Notes under the pieces: generated by a model
The model's database searches: none
Told to the model about the DNA's origin: nothing
The model's input: only the letters and a program-made list of their open reading frames with translations
NCBI GenBank assembly: GCA_947034895.1
Contig: OX344762.1
Coordinates: 70,736,981 to 70,800,980 of the forward strand
Direction: 5' to 3'
Length of the DNA: 64,000 bases
Source: Rhytidiadelphus loreus
Lineage: Eukaryota; Streptophyta; Bryopsida; Hypnales; Hylocomiaceae
In this document: positions 47,821 to 58,985 of the stretch, one piece after another
Layout: each line of letters starts with the position of its first letter
Position numbering within the stretch: the first letter of the stretch is position 1
Program-made: the position numbers and the translations under genes

Positions 47821-50800
47821 ATGGAGAGAAAAGGAGACCTCTGGATGGACATGCATACGTCTGCCAGCATTCGCCGGGGACGATCTCCTGCTTTTGTCTT
47901 GGAGAATCAAGGCCGTGGAGATTTCTCAACTCACGATGGATCCCTTCCATACTATTCGTCCTCCTCCTCTGAACGTCACAGTTCAACAGATCTTATCGAC
48001 AGGGCTGCCGAGGCCACTGCTATATTGGAGAATGGCGAAGTTCACACTATGCTACAGGATGCCGAAGTACGTGCTGTGCTGAGGAAGGTGACAATTAACG
48101 AAGGCGTGCTGAATAAGGCAATCCAGAGCTTGGGCGGTGGGGAGAAAGGTCTCAAGAGTCTGATGGGGTATATTCTGCTGTGGGTGAAACAACAAAGGGA
48201 CAGCAAATCATCGTCTCAGAAACCACCACCATCATCTCCCCCTTCCATTCCAGCTTGGAATTTCTCCACTGCGCAGAATGTGTTTCTTCAGCCCAGCTCT
48301 GATGCATTTCAGATTCTCAGCGGCATTCTGCAGTCTCCTCCAACAACGCAGCTTCTTGACCAAGAGATGAGGTATACTCGGCGCTTGAAGTCCCGAAAGC
48401 TAATGACTGGGGAGCCAGAGATGGTTGCTGGACTTGGAGGTTTAGACACTGGTTTTTGTCCGAGCAGTTTCATCAGGAGTCCGGAAGTCTGTAAGCTTGA
48501 GTTGACGAGTCCTGATATAATGGCTCCATGTATCCCTCAGTTGAATTATGGATTGCAGCAGCAGCAGCACCCGGTGACTCCCTTTGTGAGTGCACACATC
48601 GCCACGCCTTGTGTAGAGCCGACTCCTGCGATGACCACGAAAGCAGCTCGAAGACACCGAATGTCTCGGCAGAGGCAATCCTTTCATGCACGAGCAGTCA
48701 GTCCTGTTGCAGCAGTCCCTGTTTCTGTCGGCGTTGGATCGTTATGGAATACTAATGCTGCCAAACCTCCAGCAGTGACGAGTTTAGGGATATCCGGGGC
48801 CCAGACTACTCCCCCAATGGCCCTTGTCACTGCTGCACGTGAGGTACGGAATGACCTCCACCCCAAATTCTAGGCGTCGTCTCAGAACTGTTTATTTTGC
48901 AAAGGAGCTGTACTGTACAGTATGGTTAAGAGTCCCTCTCATTTGCAGTACTGGAGATGTTTGGGAAAGACTCTGGAGATACAGTCAAGACTGGTTCAAA
49001 GCTCTGTTCTGTTAAAAGTTGTGTGTTGAGGTTAAGAAGCATGGAACTAGTAGACATGCCATTGGGGGACCTTAAAAGTGACACTTATTAACCTCCAAGT
49101 GCGTGAGCTTCAAATAAGAAGTCCACTTTGGAAGTTTGATACCGTAAGCCTAGGTCAATTTTCACCTCTGTATGTCTAAATGTGGTTAAATTTGGAATTT
49201 AAACAGTAGGAAATGCCATTTTGTCATTTTTGAATTATTGGGAAAATTTCTAATTCAAGCGCTTCAGATTTCGCAAAGAACTAAAAATCTTCAAATTGAA
49301 TTTTCTTTGCTTTGGGGATGTTGGTCTACAAATTTGAAAAGCATTGGACATGCTTCAATTTTTGCTATTTATTTACGAAACTGACCCAGGCGTGGGTTAT
49401 AGCCAATAATGGTAACTTCCAAACCTCATTTCTCCTGTTCAAAACTGCTGGGTTATGATTTCTTCTTTGCAGTTTAATTCGTTACCTTCCTTGGAAGATT
49501 CCTATATATGATACAATCCAACTCCTTAACTTATGGAAGTGGCCAATTTGGGGTAAATAAGCTCTTATAGGTTAACGCCCAAGTCGCAAATGGTCACTTC
49601 CATACCAAATGTATTCCCTTCGGTCTTTTTCATCTATGGAAACTCCTCTAAGGTTACTATAATCGACTCTTTGCTTCTAAAGACAAAAAAGGTTGGGTGC
49701 GAATTCAACAACTGTAGCGCTAACACCCTTCGATTTACTTCGTAATGTTCGCCTGGGAGTCTTTCGACTTGTGAGGATGATCCATATTCCTTCGTATTAC
49801 CTGAAGTATACTTTTAAAGTTTTCCAGGGCCGCAGCATGGAACGTTTGACTGTGCTTCTTCAAAAAAAACTTCGACCGAGTGATGTCGGCCATCTCGGGC
49901 GTATTATACTTCCCAAGGTTGGTTGGCTGCTTCTGATCCACTAGATTGCAGATACTGGTGCAGACGTTCTAATATTCATAGTATTGTATAGAAAGGGTTT
50001 CCGGGACTTGCCTTCTATTCACCCCTCGAAACGATTTGTGCAGAAAGAAGCAGAGGAGCGCATGCCCTCTCTTGCAACAAGAGGAGGTGTCTCCATACAG
50101 ATGGAAGATTTTGACTCAGGTCATGCCTGGAATCTCAGATACAGGTATGGATCGGTTTGTGTTAGTTCCTCATTTTCAATGCTCTTTTCTCTTAAATTGG
50201 TAAGAAACTTTGGGAAGTAGTAGTTTGGAGCTCGTGAATTTGTCGTTTAGTACTTCTTCTACGTCGTTTGTGCTTGTCTATCCCCTGAATAGTTGTGAAT
50301 TGGCACCAAGTGCCTTTTCCATAGCCCGGAGTCGCTGTGTTTTGGATTGGGTTCCCTATTGCGTTGGGATGATTTGAGGTCTGGTGATGTGGAAGGGTGG
50401 ATTGTTGGATAATTTCGTAGACTCCACGAAGTTTATCTGTGATTTGTGGGATGCGATTTTTCTATAAATTTCCCATCCTTGAATTGTTGTTTGTGGTTGA
50501 TTGTTGTTTCCTTCCAGTGTAATACCTCAGCCTAAGATGGGGTCTTCCCCCCGAGTTACTTCGGGCACTTCATCGTAAGTCTGAATATTGTTTATTATGA
50601 AGGATACTTCTCGGCTAGCATGTGCTGCAACTGCTAGATCCGTTTCTAGGAATGGGGCAAGGGAAATTAAAATTTAGGCAGTTCAACTACGGCTGAAGAA
50701 AATGTCCTTAACGTTCGAAGATCATGTGCATCATTCTGGGTGTTCTGGTTCCATCCAAACCTTAAAATAGGAGGTCTCTTGCATCTGAGCAGTGCATAAA

Positions 50801-51680
50801 CTTTTATGGACATGTTTTTGTGATTAGGTTCTGGCCAAACAACAAAAGTCGGATGTATATATTGGAGAATACTGGTGAGCATCCTGGAATTGCAAGTCGT
50901 GGAAATTGGTGTCTTGTTCATGTCTTAATCTCAATCACCATCTCAAGTAGTGACAACTCATTCAAGACCAAATCGTTCGCATCCAATTGCTGATTTCGAT
51001 CTAACTATCTTCGTGTTTCGCAGCGGCGTTTGTGATGTCACACGGCCTCCTGGAAGGAGATCTACTCGTAATTTACAGAGTTCTGCAAGGGGGTTATGTA
51101 AGTATCACTTTTGGGGTATGGCTGTGATGATGTGCTGGATAGTTGAGCATCTTCGAGGGCTGTCTTGGTAACAAGAGATGCTTTATTGATGATCCCGTCT
51201 TGATCAATAACTGTCTCAGTTAACCTGTGTGAGGTTGACTATTGGAATTACTCAGGAAGGGTAGGTTCAGATTGAACTTGCTCGGTTCATCGTAGATTTG
51301 ATTCTGAAACCTTAGCCGCGTATTTGCAGGTATTGCGAGGAATGAAGAAGAAAAATGGAAGGCTAGACATAGAACCGGTACTGGTAGAATTGGCACACAG
51401 CTCGGCTAAAGGTTCCCGAGAGGGACAACCTTCTCTACACGAAAATGGCACACTCGTCCAACGGCTGTATGGAGGAAGTTCTTCAGACACATCCGTGAAG
51501 GAGGAGCCTGTGAATCTGGACGACGATCTTTTTTTGAACGAAGTGATCCTGAGCTTGGGTCCTTCGTTTGAGTCTCACAGCAGTTGCATTCAAACGTTGG
51601 AACGGTTTCCAAGTTTGACCTTGGACTTCCCCTTTGAGGAGATTATGGCGGCGACAAGGACAGAGCCCGATGGTACATGA
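47821..51680 (+). CDS. ABI3: ABI3/VP1-like B3 transcription factor, gene B (six coding exons)
   Basis: Exons: 47821-48843, 49828-49917, 50044-50144, 50828-50874, 51024-51097, 51330-51680; all introns GT-AG and at the same positions as in gene A. The product is 561 residues: B1 at about 80-129 (LNKAIQSLGGGEKGLKSLM...WVKQQ), basic B2 at 271-289 (MTTKAARRHRMSRQRQSFH), B3 at 345-453 and an acidic tail. The role is as for gene A: a nuclear DNA-binding regulator expected to recognise RY elements and act in abscisic acid-linked programmes. Differences in B3: Leu-Gln-Lys-Lys-Leu where A has LQKEL, ENTAAFVMSHGL where A has ENTGEFVKLHRL. The Gly-to-Ala change after ENT alters a usually conserved turn. 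Start chosen by alignment with gene A. Exon similarity and partly alignable introns show a moderately recent tandem duplication. Confidence 0.9.
50518..50574 (+). CDS. 57-nt in-frame cassette exon inside the B3 domain of gene B
   Basis: Bounded by 'tccttccag' and 'gtaagt', phase 2 on both sides, no stop. Inclusion would insert VIPQPKMGSSPRVTSGTSS after RY-S and before FWPNNKS. It differs from the gene A version at about ten of 57 bases, yet length, frame and both splice sites are kept, including the shared core K-x-GSSP-x-VTSG-x-SS. Confidence 0.7.
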
Positions 51681-52229
51681 ACCTTCTGGATCCAAGTCAT
51701 CCTTTTGTGGGGGTGCCCAAGATAGCTTGCGAATGAGCCAGCATTCCAACATACAAGGGTTTCCATGAGGAAAGAAGGAAGGAACCGCTCTGGCTCGCTC
51801 GCCAAAACACAATCACTTTATGACGACACAATATTTAGGAAGCTAAAGCTATAATCATTTCCCAGGTGCGTTAGGTTGCTGGATTTCTGGAGGTGGGCAG
51901 AATTGAAATGATGCCGGAGACCCTGACTTTCATCGTTGCAGGTTTCCAAACGAAATTCGACTCTGGAATCCTTTTGGTTTCGTAATCTTCAAGATGCGTG
52001 GCACCTTTGGAGTTTGAGCTTTATCTGAAACCCTATCCATGGTCTGCGACACACACTACTGGAAACGGAGCTCCTTTGCATCACTGAAGGCGTTGCGAAA
52101 TACACTAGGCAACCAAAAGATTGGGGCATTCAAAACCATATCTTTAACCCTTAAGCGTTCCGACGTCCATATTCTGGACGATGAACATAGGGCTTGTACC
52201 AAAACAGCCATGTCGTGCAATCTTTGCAC
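51681..52229 (+). other. 3' region of gene B
   Basis: Similar to the gene A 3' region for about 400 bp (for example 'gaaagaaggaaggaac' at 51771, 'agctataatcatttcccag' at 51848), after which similarity is lost. No further coding exon is supported. Confidence 0.5.
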
Positions 52230-52334
52230 AAGCCTGGGGTACCTGCGCTCAAGCCCGGGGTACCTATGCTCAAGCCCGGGGTACCTGCGCTCAAGCCCGG
52301 GGTACCTGCGCTCAAGCCCGGGGCACCTGCGCTC
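52230..52334 (+). repeat. 21-bp tandem repeat, five units
   Basis: Units of AAGCCCGGGGTACCTGCGCTC with one or two changes in units 1, 2 and 5. Because 21 is a multiple of three, all six frames show heptapeptide repeats, which accounts for several overlapping open frames here. Confidence 0.95.
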
Positions 52335-53869
52335 AAGATTTTTTGTCAAAATTTTCACTGCCCGCTCCAATTTCTCATCCGTTCACATGTCATCCAAATA
52401 ACACTGCTGGATATTGCTGCTGCGGCACCGAAGCTGAGGAGTGGAATTGTGGACTTACATAGCGCGCCTCGATTTAGAAACAATTGCCTCTTTCTTCTAG
52501 GGTTTCAATTTCGTCCCCTCGCACATATGATCGCACATACGTGTTCTAGAGATGGTTAAGGAATGTAATGCGTGAAAGGTGATGGTTGGATTGATTGTGA
52601 TAGATTACCTCAGCTTTGAGCTTGCATTTGTCGCGGCTTGCTGGAAATTTCAGAAGTGCACATCAAAGGTGAATTATTTCATTTTTGGGGGGCTTGTGTA
52701 TCTAAGATAGGATTACTCATATGTTCATGATTTTCCAACGCAAGAATTACTTTGATCTCGATAACACTACGGAATGGACAGAATTCCGTTGGGAGTTTCA
52801 TCAGTCTATGTTTCAGAATTGTTATGTCTTTTCCAATTTGTGTTTTGGACTAAAGTGAGTATCTTGTGGAACCGATTATGCTCAAACATCAACGTTATGA
52901 TATTTCGGATTTTCCTGTTAAAACATTCAATAAAATGTTTCATATTACACCATACGTTTCATATTACACTGACCACAATAAATTTGAATAGTTTCCGAGG
53001 TCTTACACAAGTGGCTGGGTCCTCAGGTTTGATCGCAACAGTAGGGACAGGAAGATCAACAGCATTGGAGCAATACTGGCGAGAGCAACCGAATTGCAGA
53101 TCACAAAGAGATGTGGAAGAGAAAATACACCTTCTCTCAATGAATGACAGGGCAAGTACCATCAGTATCGTCGACACAAAATTCAAATTTTCAAGGCTGC
53201 TGAACTAATGGCAGAATGAGAGATCAAAAGCGGTCTCTAACCTGTCGTTGTTTCGGGTGATTACAGGTCTGGCCTTTCGACAAGCTCCGCTATGACGATC
53301 AATACTTAGAACCGCAGAAGAGTACCGCAATCCAGCTCTCTGTGAATCGTACTCAGTTATAGCAAGAACAACTTGCTATGCGAAAGAAAGAGCTTTGTGG
53401 CGTCAACCTTGGATATTTTGCAAGTCACACAAGTGAGGACTACAGGATTGGGGCTGCAGATTTGTGAGCTGACTTCCATTATCATTGTCCAGGGTCTCCC
53501 AATGCTAGCCCCACAAAGTGATGTCTGTGCGCCAGTGACTTCGGCCTGGAGTTGAGAAAGAGAGTGAGAGTAAATGCCACTTTTGCTGCCAACTGAGAAT
53601 GACAACCTGAAAAGTTTACAGCAATAACTTACTAATTACTGAATCACTGAAAAGTGGATCCACAATGCTTGTCTGTTGTGACTTCTTATTAGGGGAACTT
53701 CGTAGGAAATCTTTAGACTGAATCGCTTTGCTTTTCGATTCTAGTACACCTGTATATTATGGGTTTAGCTGGACTGTCATATGAAACTCCTGTGATAACT
53801 ACTTAGCTATGTGCAGAAGATCAAGACCGTAATGCTGAAGAAACTTGAGTTGTTTGGGCTTGTTTCTCT
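52335..53869. other. Intergenic DNA with two exon-like pieces
   Basis: Apart from the exon-like pieces at 52992-53155 and 53267-53362 no gene or repeat is recognised. Confidence 0.4.
52992..53362 (+). pseudogene. Exon-like pieces of an unrecognised gene
   Basis: Piece 1 (52992-53155) reads FRGLTQVAGSSGLIATVGTG... then TALEQYWREQPNCRSQRDVE... and follows an AG; a possible donor CAA|GTACC ends it. Piece 2 (53267-53362) follows a good acceptor 'ggtgattacag' and reads VWPFDKLRYDDQYLEPQKST... to a stop at 53360-53362. Both look like protein, but the phases at the obvious splice sites do not join, so this may be a relict or lack an exon. I do not recognise the family. Confidence 0.35.
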
Positions 53870-53985
53870 AATGCAGATGCACATCATTAAGAACATAAAA
53901 ATAGCTAAATGTCAACTTAGACATCCCAAAAAATGTGTCAAAAAAAATCAAGGCTCGTCACAAAAAACATGGGTTTCTTCTAGTG
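53870..53985. mobile_element. Right-end remnant of a CACTA element
   Basis: Ends AACATGGGTTTCTTCTAGTG, the inverted end of the element at 18975-20148, and its inner text ('tagacatcccaaaaaatgtg') resembles that element's subterminal repeats. No matching left end was found upstream. Confidence 0.6.
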
Positions 53986-54829
53986 TGTCCTAGCTCCGAT
54001 TCCTATGTGTCTTATGTTTTTGGAAACCTCTCAGGGTCTATTCTAAGCCTATCTACTCAAATGCGACTTGATTTTTCTCCTATTGGTATCTAGTTCTTGG
54101 CCTAACTATGGTTTGAACCCTAGTGGGTTGGTTTTAAGGAAAGGAGGGTTAGTATCTTACTATGGCATGGAGGTCCATGATTAAGGCGGTCAAATCCCCG
54201 GTGTCTATCATTGCAATTCACGTGGGTGGCCCTACCGTTGGCCGAGCAATTTAATACCACGATTGTCGTGAACGAGATGTGGTCTCTTTCCTTTTCACGT
54301 TCTTCCTTTTCTTTCCGCTTCAATCCACAAGTCCTCCAGGGTGACACTATTCCACCAAATGTGTTAATGGGGGCCTTACGTACTATAACCTTGGCTTATG
54401 AGGCCCTTAATGCCTCCTTCCGCAAGTCTTACATTCGTCATACCAATCCTACTTCAATGGTTACCATTAAATTCTTTGGATTTCTCCTAATGCTACCTAA
54501 TCTCTATCCTAGAGAACTATTCATCTTCTCTCTCCCCCTCTTCACTATAAATTCCCTACTCCTAATCTCCCTCCGTCATTCCACCTTGTTTGGTTGTGAT
54601 GTGTGGAGGATATCGGTGGCTCCTTCTTCTCTTTTTCCGCCCCTCTACCTGAGGTATTTTTGTCTATTCTATGCTAATATGGGCTCCTTCCTTGGTTTTG
54701 TTAGAGCCTAGGGCCCAAGTAAAAACAAAACAAAATCGGTACAAAGTAGGGCTTTTGTTTTTTTTCCTTCTTCTTTTCCATTTTCTCTTCCTTCCCCTCC
54801 ATTCCCTCCCTCTCTGGTTGTTGGAGTCG
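53986..54829. other. Unassigned DNA with a 166-residue open frame
   Basis: The frame 54211-54711 (plus) has no recognised domain and a pyrimidine-rich, hydrophobic composition. It lies beside the L3 LTR-like fragment and may be part of it. Confidence 0.3.
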
Positions 54830-55115
54830 GGTTGCTGCGAGCTGGGGAGTCGGGGTTTGCTACCGGGTTAGGAGTCGGGTTGTTGCGGCTGGAGAGTCAC
54901 GTTTGCTGCCGGGCTAGGGTTGAGTTGTTACTGGGCTTGGAGAGTCGGGTTGCTACCGGGCTGGGGAGTCAGGTTTGCTACCGGGCTGGGGAGTCGGGTT
55001 TGCTACCGGGCTAAGGTCGGGTTGTTGCTGGGCTTGGGAGTCAAGGTTGTTGTGGCTGGGGAGTCGAGTTACAACCGGGCTAGAGAGTCGGGTTTCTTGA
55101 CAGGCTAAGGATTTT
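54830..55115 (+). repeat. GC-rich minisatellite, units of about 25-30 bp
   Basis: Around ten degenerate units of the form 'ctggggagtcgggtttgcta' + 'ccggg'. Open frames across it (54832-55014, 54920-55108) are repeat artefacts. Confidence 0.85.
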
Positions 55116-55159
55116 GGGCTCCCACCTGGGTCTCTAACGGAGACTACTTAGCGAAATGT

Positions 55160-57024
55160 TGCTATCGGTTGAATATTTGGAAATTAACAAAGATATCTAC
55201 GTGTGGATATTTGAAAACTAACGCAGCCTCGCCCTTGGCGGCTGTGTAAAACACGCTAAACTTTTCTAAGATCAAAGCTTCGCCGTTCTACATGGGCCTC
55301 TATAAAACATGCTAAGCTGTTATAAGGTTAAGATCAAAGCTTCGTCGTGAAGGAGGTAGGAGGCCCCCAACAATGGATAAACTTCAACTTTAGTTGACTG
55401 TGGTTTGGCTAATCCCACTAGCCACAACCGAGAAAGACTAAGGACAACACACTCTACTTCTCAAGCACTAGTGGACTTCCAAAGGGGCATCGCCAAGGTA
55501 TGGTGGGGGGTACCCCTAGGGTTAGAACGATGTCTCCATAGCCCACTCAAAAATCACTTCCAAAAACGCACAAGTATCACTACAATGGAGGTAAAAAGGC
55601 TATCTCGCAAAAGTGGGACCCAAACAAGCAAGCAAGTACCAAGAGTAACCAACAAGTATGCAAAAGAGGCCCAAAAATATAGTTCAACTACAAAATAATT
55701 TGGACCCAATAGACCCAATAACAAAATGAAGGGGGTGTTTTGGGAGGGAGAAGGGCCCCCTTTTATAGGTTCCCAAAGGCCCACTCCCCCCTTTAACTTA
55801 CTACTAGTAACCTCATCTTTCCGGATTTTCATCCTTATCTTTTGAGATTTTCACCTAATTTTGGATTTTACGTTGGTTCTAAAATCTATCTTTTGGAGTT
55901 TAACTCCGAATCGCAAACGGATTGCACCAATGGCTTCAGAAGTCCATTTTTAGTCTACAAAAATTCCATATCCCCTGTTCCCATTGCGAAAAATCCATCG
56001 GAAACTAGCGCCAACTGAAGCTAGTGAAAAGGATAAAAATCTAACTTTTGGAGTTTATCTTTTCCAACTTGGATAACTAGCGAGGGTTGTTGAAAGGATC
56101 TTAGGTAGTAAGAAAAGACCCCTTGATGACTTCGTTCCAACTTTGTGCACTCCTGGGACGCCAGTCAACTCCACGAAGATCCTATCATAATCAATAATTG
56201 GGGGAATGTTGGTGATTCAGTTGCCTCCCGCTATCGGAACACTGTGAAACTTGTCGAGGTGCGTTATTAACATAAAAAAGCTAATCTAATTTTTAGTGAG
56301 ATTTTACTGCAGCCTGGATAATTTATACAAATTTCCCGTCGTGACTTTTGGTGGTTGACCGCTCGAAAAAAGATCCTTTGGAAATAAAAAAAACTGAGAC
56401 TTTTGGAGGAACCTCTCATGGAATTTTCCAAGCCACATGCCAAGTCTTGAGTTAGCCTTGTGCACGGTTGATGGAGAGGTAAAAACTGACTTCTTTTAAA
56501 TTATCGACAGTCAGGGAATCTTTCACATGTGAAGAAATCTTGGCAAATTGATTTTGTTGTGGATTCCCTAACATGGTCTTAATCTAAGAGCACTATTAGT
56601 GGCCGTGGATTCCTCCATGTGACTTGTCTTAGTAAAGTGACACCTACATGCTAACAATTGAGATTTCTAATATTTTGTCGATGGAATGGGGAAATTAGAA
56701 CTTATCTTTGGAGATTTACGTAAGGACCTCCCTATCTCTTCTGGGACCAATTTAGCCAAGTATAGTCACATGCACTAGATTTGGGCTATTTTGATAAGTT
56801 CCTTGCAAGCCTATCGTTTTCCACTACTTTATGATTTTAACCCATATACAAGTGGGATTTGTGGGTATTCTAAAGATAAAAGGCTATTTATGACCAAAAG
56901 CTATATTTAGTATGCAACATACCTATTTTGGTTCTACACTCTTTGGGGGGCTTTTTGTATAATATTATGCCTTAAATTGCAACAAACTAAAAAAACAAAA
57001 ATTATGAGTCTCAAGTGATGAATT
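55160..57024 (-). mobile_element. LTR-like retroelement fragment with promoter, copy L3
   Basis: Reverse-oriented homologue of L2 (30662-32411), sharing the 'ccccccaaagagtgtagaac' start (about 56950), the 'agtcaactccacg' region (56163) and the TATA box (55759-55767, minus). It also shares 'gcttcgccgt' and 'tttttagtgagattttac' with L1. No gag or pol frame. The minisatellite at 54830-55115 may be its downstream part. Confidence 0.6.
55759..55767 (-). promoter_or_regulatory. TATA box of the L3 fragment
   Basis: TATAAAAGG on the minus strand followed by 'gggcccttctccctccc', the same design as at 31918-31925. Confidence 0.5.
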
Positions 57025-57240
57025 TGGGTCTTACACATATACAATTAAAGAAATGGGAGGTTAAGTTTTAGTGAATGAACAACAAAGCTCAACCTTCTAA
57101 GGTTTATATCAACACAAAATATGTAGTACAAGTTTAGAGTAGGAAGAATAAAAATGGTGATGAAGGAAATAAGAAGAAAAAAGTGGCAAGTGCTAAAAGA
57201 TAACAACAAACAAGAGTTAAGATGCAACAAGAAATAACAA

Positions 57241-57540
57241 CTAAAAGGCAATAAGAAACAAAAGTTAAGAGACAACAAAAAGAAACAATAAGTAACAACT
57301 AAAAGGCAATCAAAAACAAAAGTTAAGAGACAACAAAAAGAAACAATAAGTAACAACTAAAAGGCAATCAAAAACAAAAGTTAAGAGACAACAAAAAGAA
57401 ACAATAAGTAACAACTAAAAGGCAATCAAAAACAAAAGTTAAGAGACAACAAAAAGAAACAATAAGTAACAACTAAAAGGCAATCAAAAACAAAAGTTAA
57501 GAGACAACAAAAAGAAACAATAAGTAACAACTAAAAGGCA
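57241..57540 (+). repeat. 58-bp tandem repeat, about five units
   Basis: Near-identical units of 'aaaaggcaatcaaaaacaaa' + 'agttaagagacaacaaaaag' + 'aaacaataagtaacaact'. The first unit differs slightly. The equivalent part of the other CACTA copy (33640-34000) has the same vocabulary but is not expanded into identical units. Confidence 0.95.
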
Positions 57541-57804
57541 ATAAGAAGAAACAAAAAGGAAGAATTAAGAAGAAGAAAAGAGTTAAAATACAAGAAGAAG
57601 AAACAAGATTTATAAACTAAAAAGCAACAAAAAATAAGAGCTAAGATGCAACAAGAACTAAAATGAAACAAAAACCAACAACTAAGAAGCAAAAGACAAC
57701 AAGTAACAAGTTAGAGCTAAGAGACAACAAGAAGCAACAACTAAGAAGTAACAACATATAAGAGCTAAGAGATAACAAAAGGCAAGGAAGAAGAGCTAAG
57801 AGAA

Positions 57805-57920
57805 GTGGCAGCTAGGGTTTCAAAACCCTAAAAAAGTGACACCTAGGGTTTCAAAACTCTAAAAAAGTGGTGATTAGGTTTGAAAATCCAAAAAAAAATT
57901 GGCTAGGATTTCAAAATTTT
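57805..57920 (+). repeat. Tandem units with telobox-like AAACCCTAA words, copy 2
   Basis: Counterpart of 34045-34165, with 'gctagggtttcaaaacccta' repeated and then progressively decayed. Confidence 0.8.
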
Positions 57921-58429
57921 AAACAATGACTTGAATGTCTATATATTTTTTGGATTGCCCATAGTTTTCTTGAGCTACCCGAAAATAAAAAAATGTCACT
58001 TCCATGAGAATATGACTAGAAATATTATTCAACGTTCCCCAAATATTTTCTCTACGTTCTCTATGAAATACTTTGGTGTTCCCAATCAGCGTATAATATA
58101 CGCTTGTGAAGTACAAGGATTAAAAAAGACTAGCAGTTATATTTGTAGTCATATTTCTCCTCAAGGTGTTGGCATCCAAGAATATGACTGTGAGTAGTCG
58201 CCAACACTAGTAAAAAATCTGCGTCCAAATCAACAAGAAATAGACAAAAAAGTGTTGATTTTATTAGTTCATTTTTTGTTGATTTGGACGTGTTGATTTC
58301 GACACTATAAAATAAGAAAGTGTTGATTTTTTTGTTACTGTTTTTGTTGATTTGGTCTATTTTTTTTATTTTTTTTAAATTTAAAAAAAAAATGCCATGT
58401 GGCAAAAGAATTCCACGTAGGTGGCCACC

Positions 58430-58502
58430 ACTATGGGGGTTTGAACCTTGGACCTCATGGATGAGGTCCAAGGCTCCAAGGCTCTAACCATTGAGCCACC
58501 CC
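58430..58502 (-). mobile_element. tRNA-derived SINE-like sequence
   Basis: On the minus strand an A-box TGGCTCAATGGTTAGAGC (58498-58481) is followed about 35 bp later by a B-box GGTTCAAACCCC (58447-58436). These are RNA polymerase III promoter parts of a tRNA, but the segment between them cannot fold as a normal tRNA. The 3' side ends in T- and A-rich runs (58370-58391). This fits a plant SINE head or tRNA relic. Confidence 0.6.
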
Positions 58503-58560
58503 GAAATCTACATGTTAGTAGGAAAGTTAGATTAAATTTATATTGTTTTTCATTTTTTTT

Positions 58561-58918
58561 GTAAGAACAGCAGACTTTGGTGACTGTTTTGGCATAGTAA
58601 AACACTTTTTTTGAAGAAACTTTGAACTAAAAAAAGTTAAAAAATCAAGATAACTTTCACCTCAAAAAATCCGCTTGACATTTTAAGTCTCCAATAAAAA
58701 GTTATGGACAAAATTCAGAGCGGGTGTTAAAAGTCCATTTCAACCCTGTTCTGAATTTTGTCCATAACTTTTTATTAGAGACTTTAAATGTCAAACAGAT
58801 TTTTGGAGGTGAAAGTTAGCTTGATAATATAACATTTATTAGTTCAAAGTTTATTGAAAAAACATATTTTACTATGACAAAACGATCACCAAATCCTGCT
58901 GTTCTTACAAACAAACAA
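58561..58918. repeat. 358-bp fold-back 1
   Basis: Near-palindromic: 'gtaagaacagcag' at the left edge pairs with 'ctgctgttcttac' at the right edge, and the arms continue through 'ctttggtgac', 'agttatggacaaaattcaga' and their complements to a centre near 58738. A transcript would form a hairpin of about 165 bp per arm. Confidence 0.85.
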
Positions 58919-58985
58919 AAAAGAATGCAAAAACAATATAAATGTAATTCAAACTCTACAATAGACATCTAGTTCTTGAATTAAT

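Noticed and set aside
52039..52559. Overlapping frames with heptapeptide repeats on both strands
   Set aside because: They are all produced by the 21-bp tandem repeat.
54211..54711. 166-residue plus frame
   Set aside because: No domain; hydrophobic, pyrimidine-rich composition next to repeats; not listed as a gene.
57241..57540. Regular 58-bp units resembling a CRISPR array
   Set aside because: The units are contiguous with no unique spacers and lie in a plant transposon; it is a minisatellite.
58430..58502. A functional tRNA gene
   Set aside because: The A- and B-boxes are present but the sequence between them does not give a normal anticodon arm.
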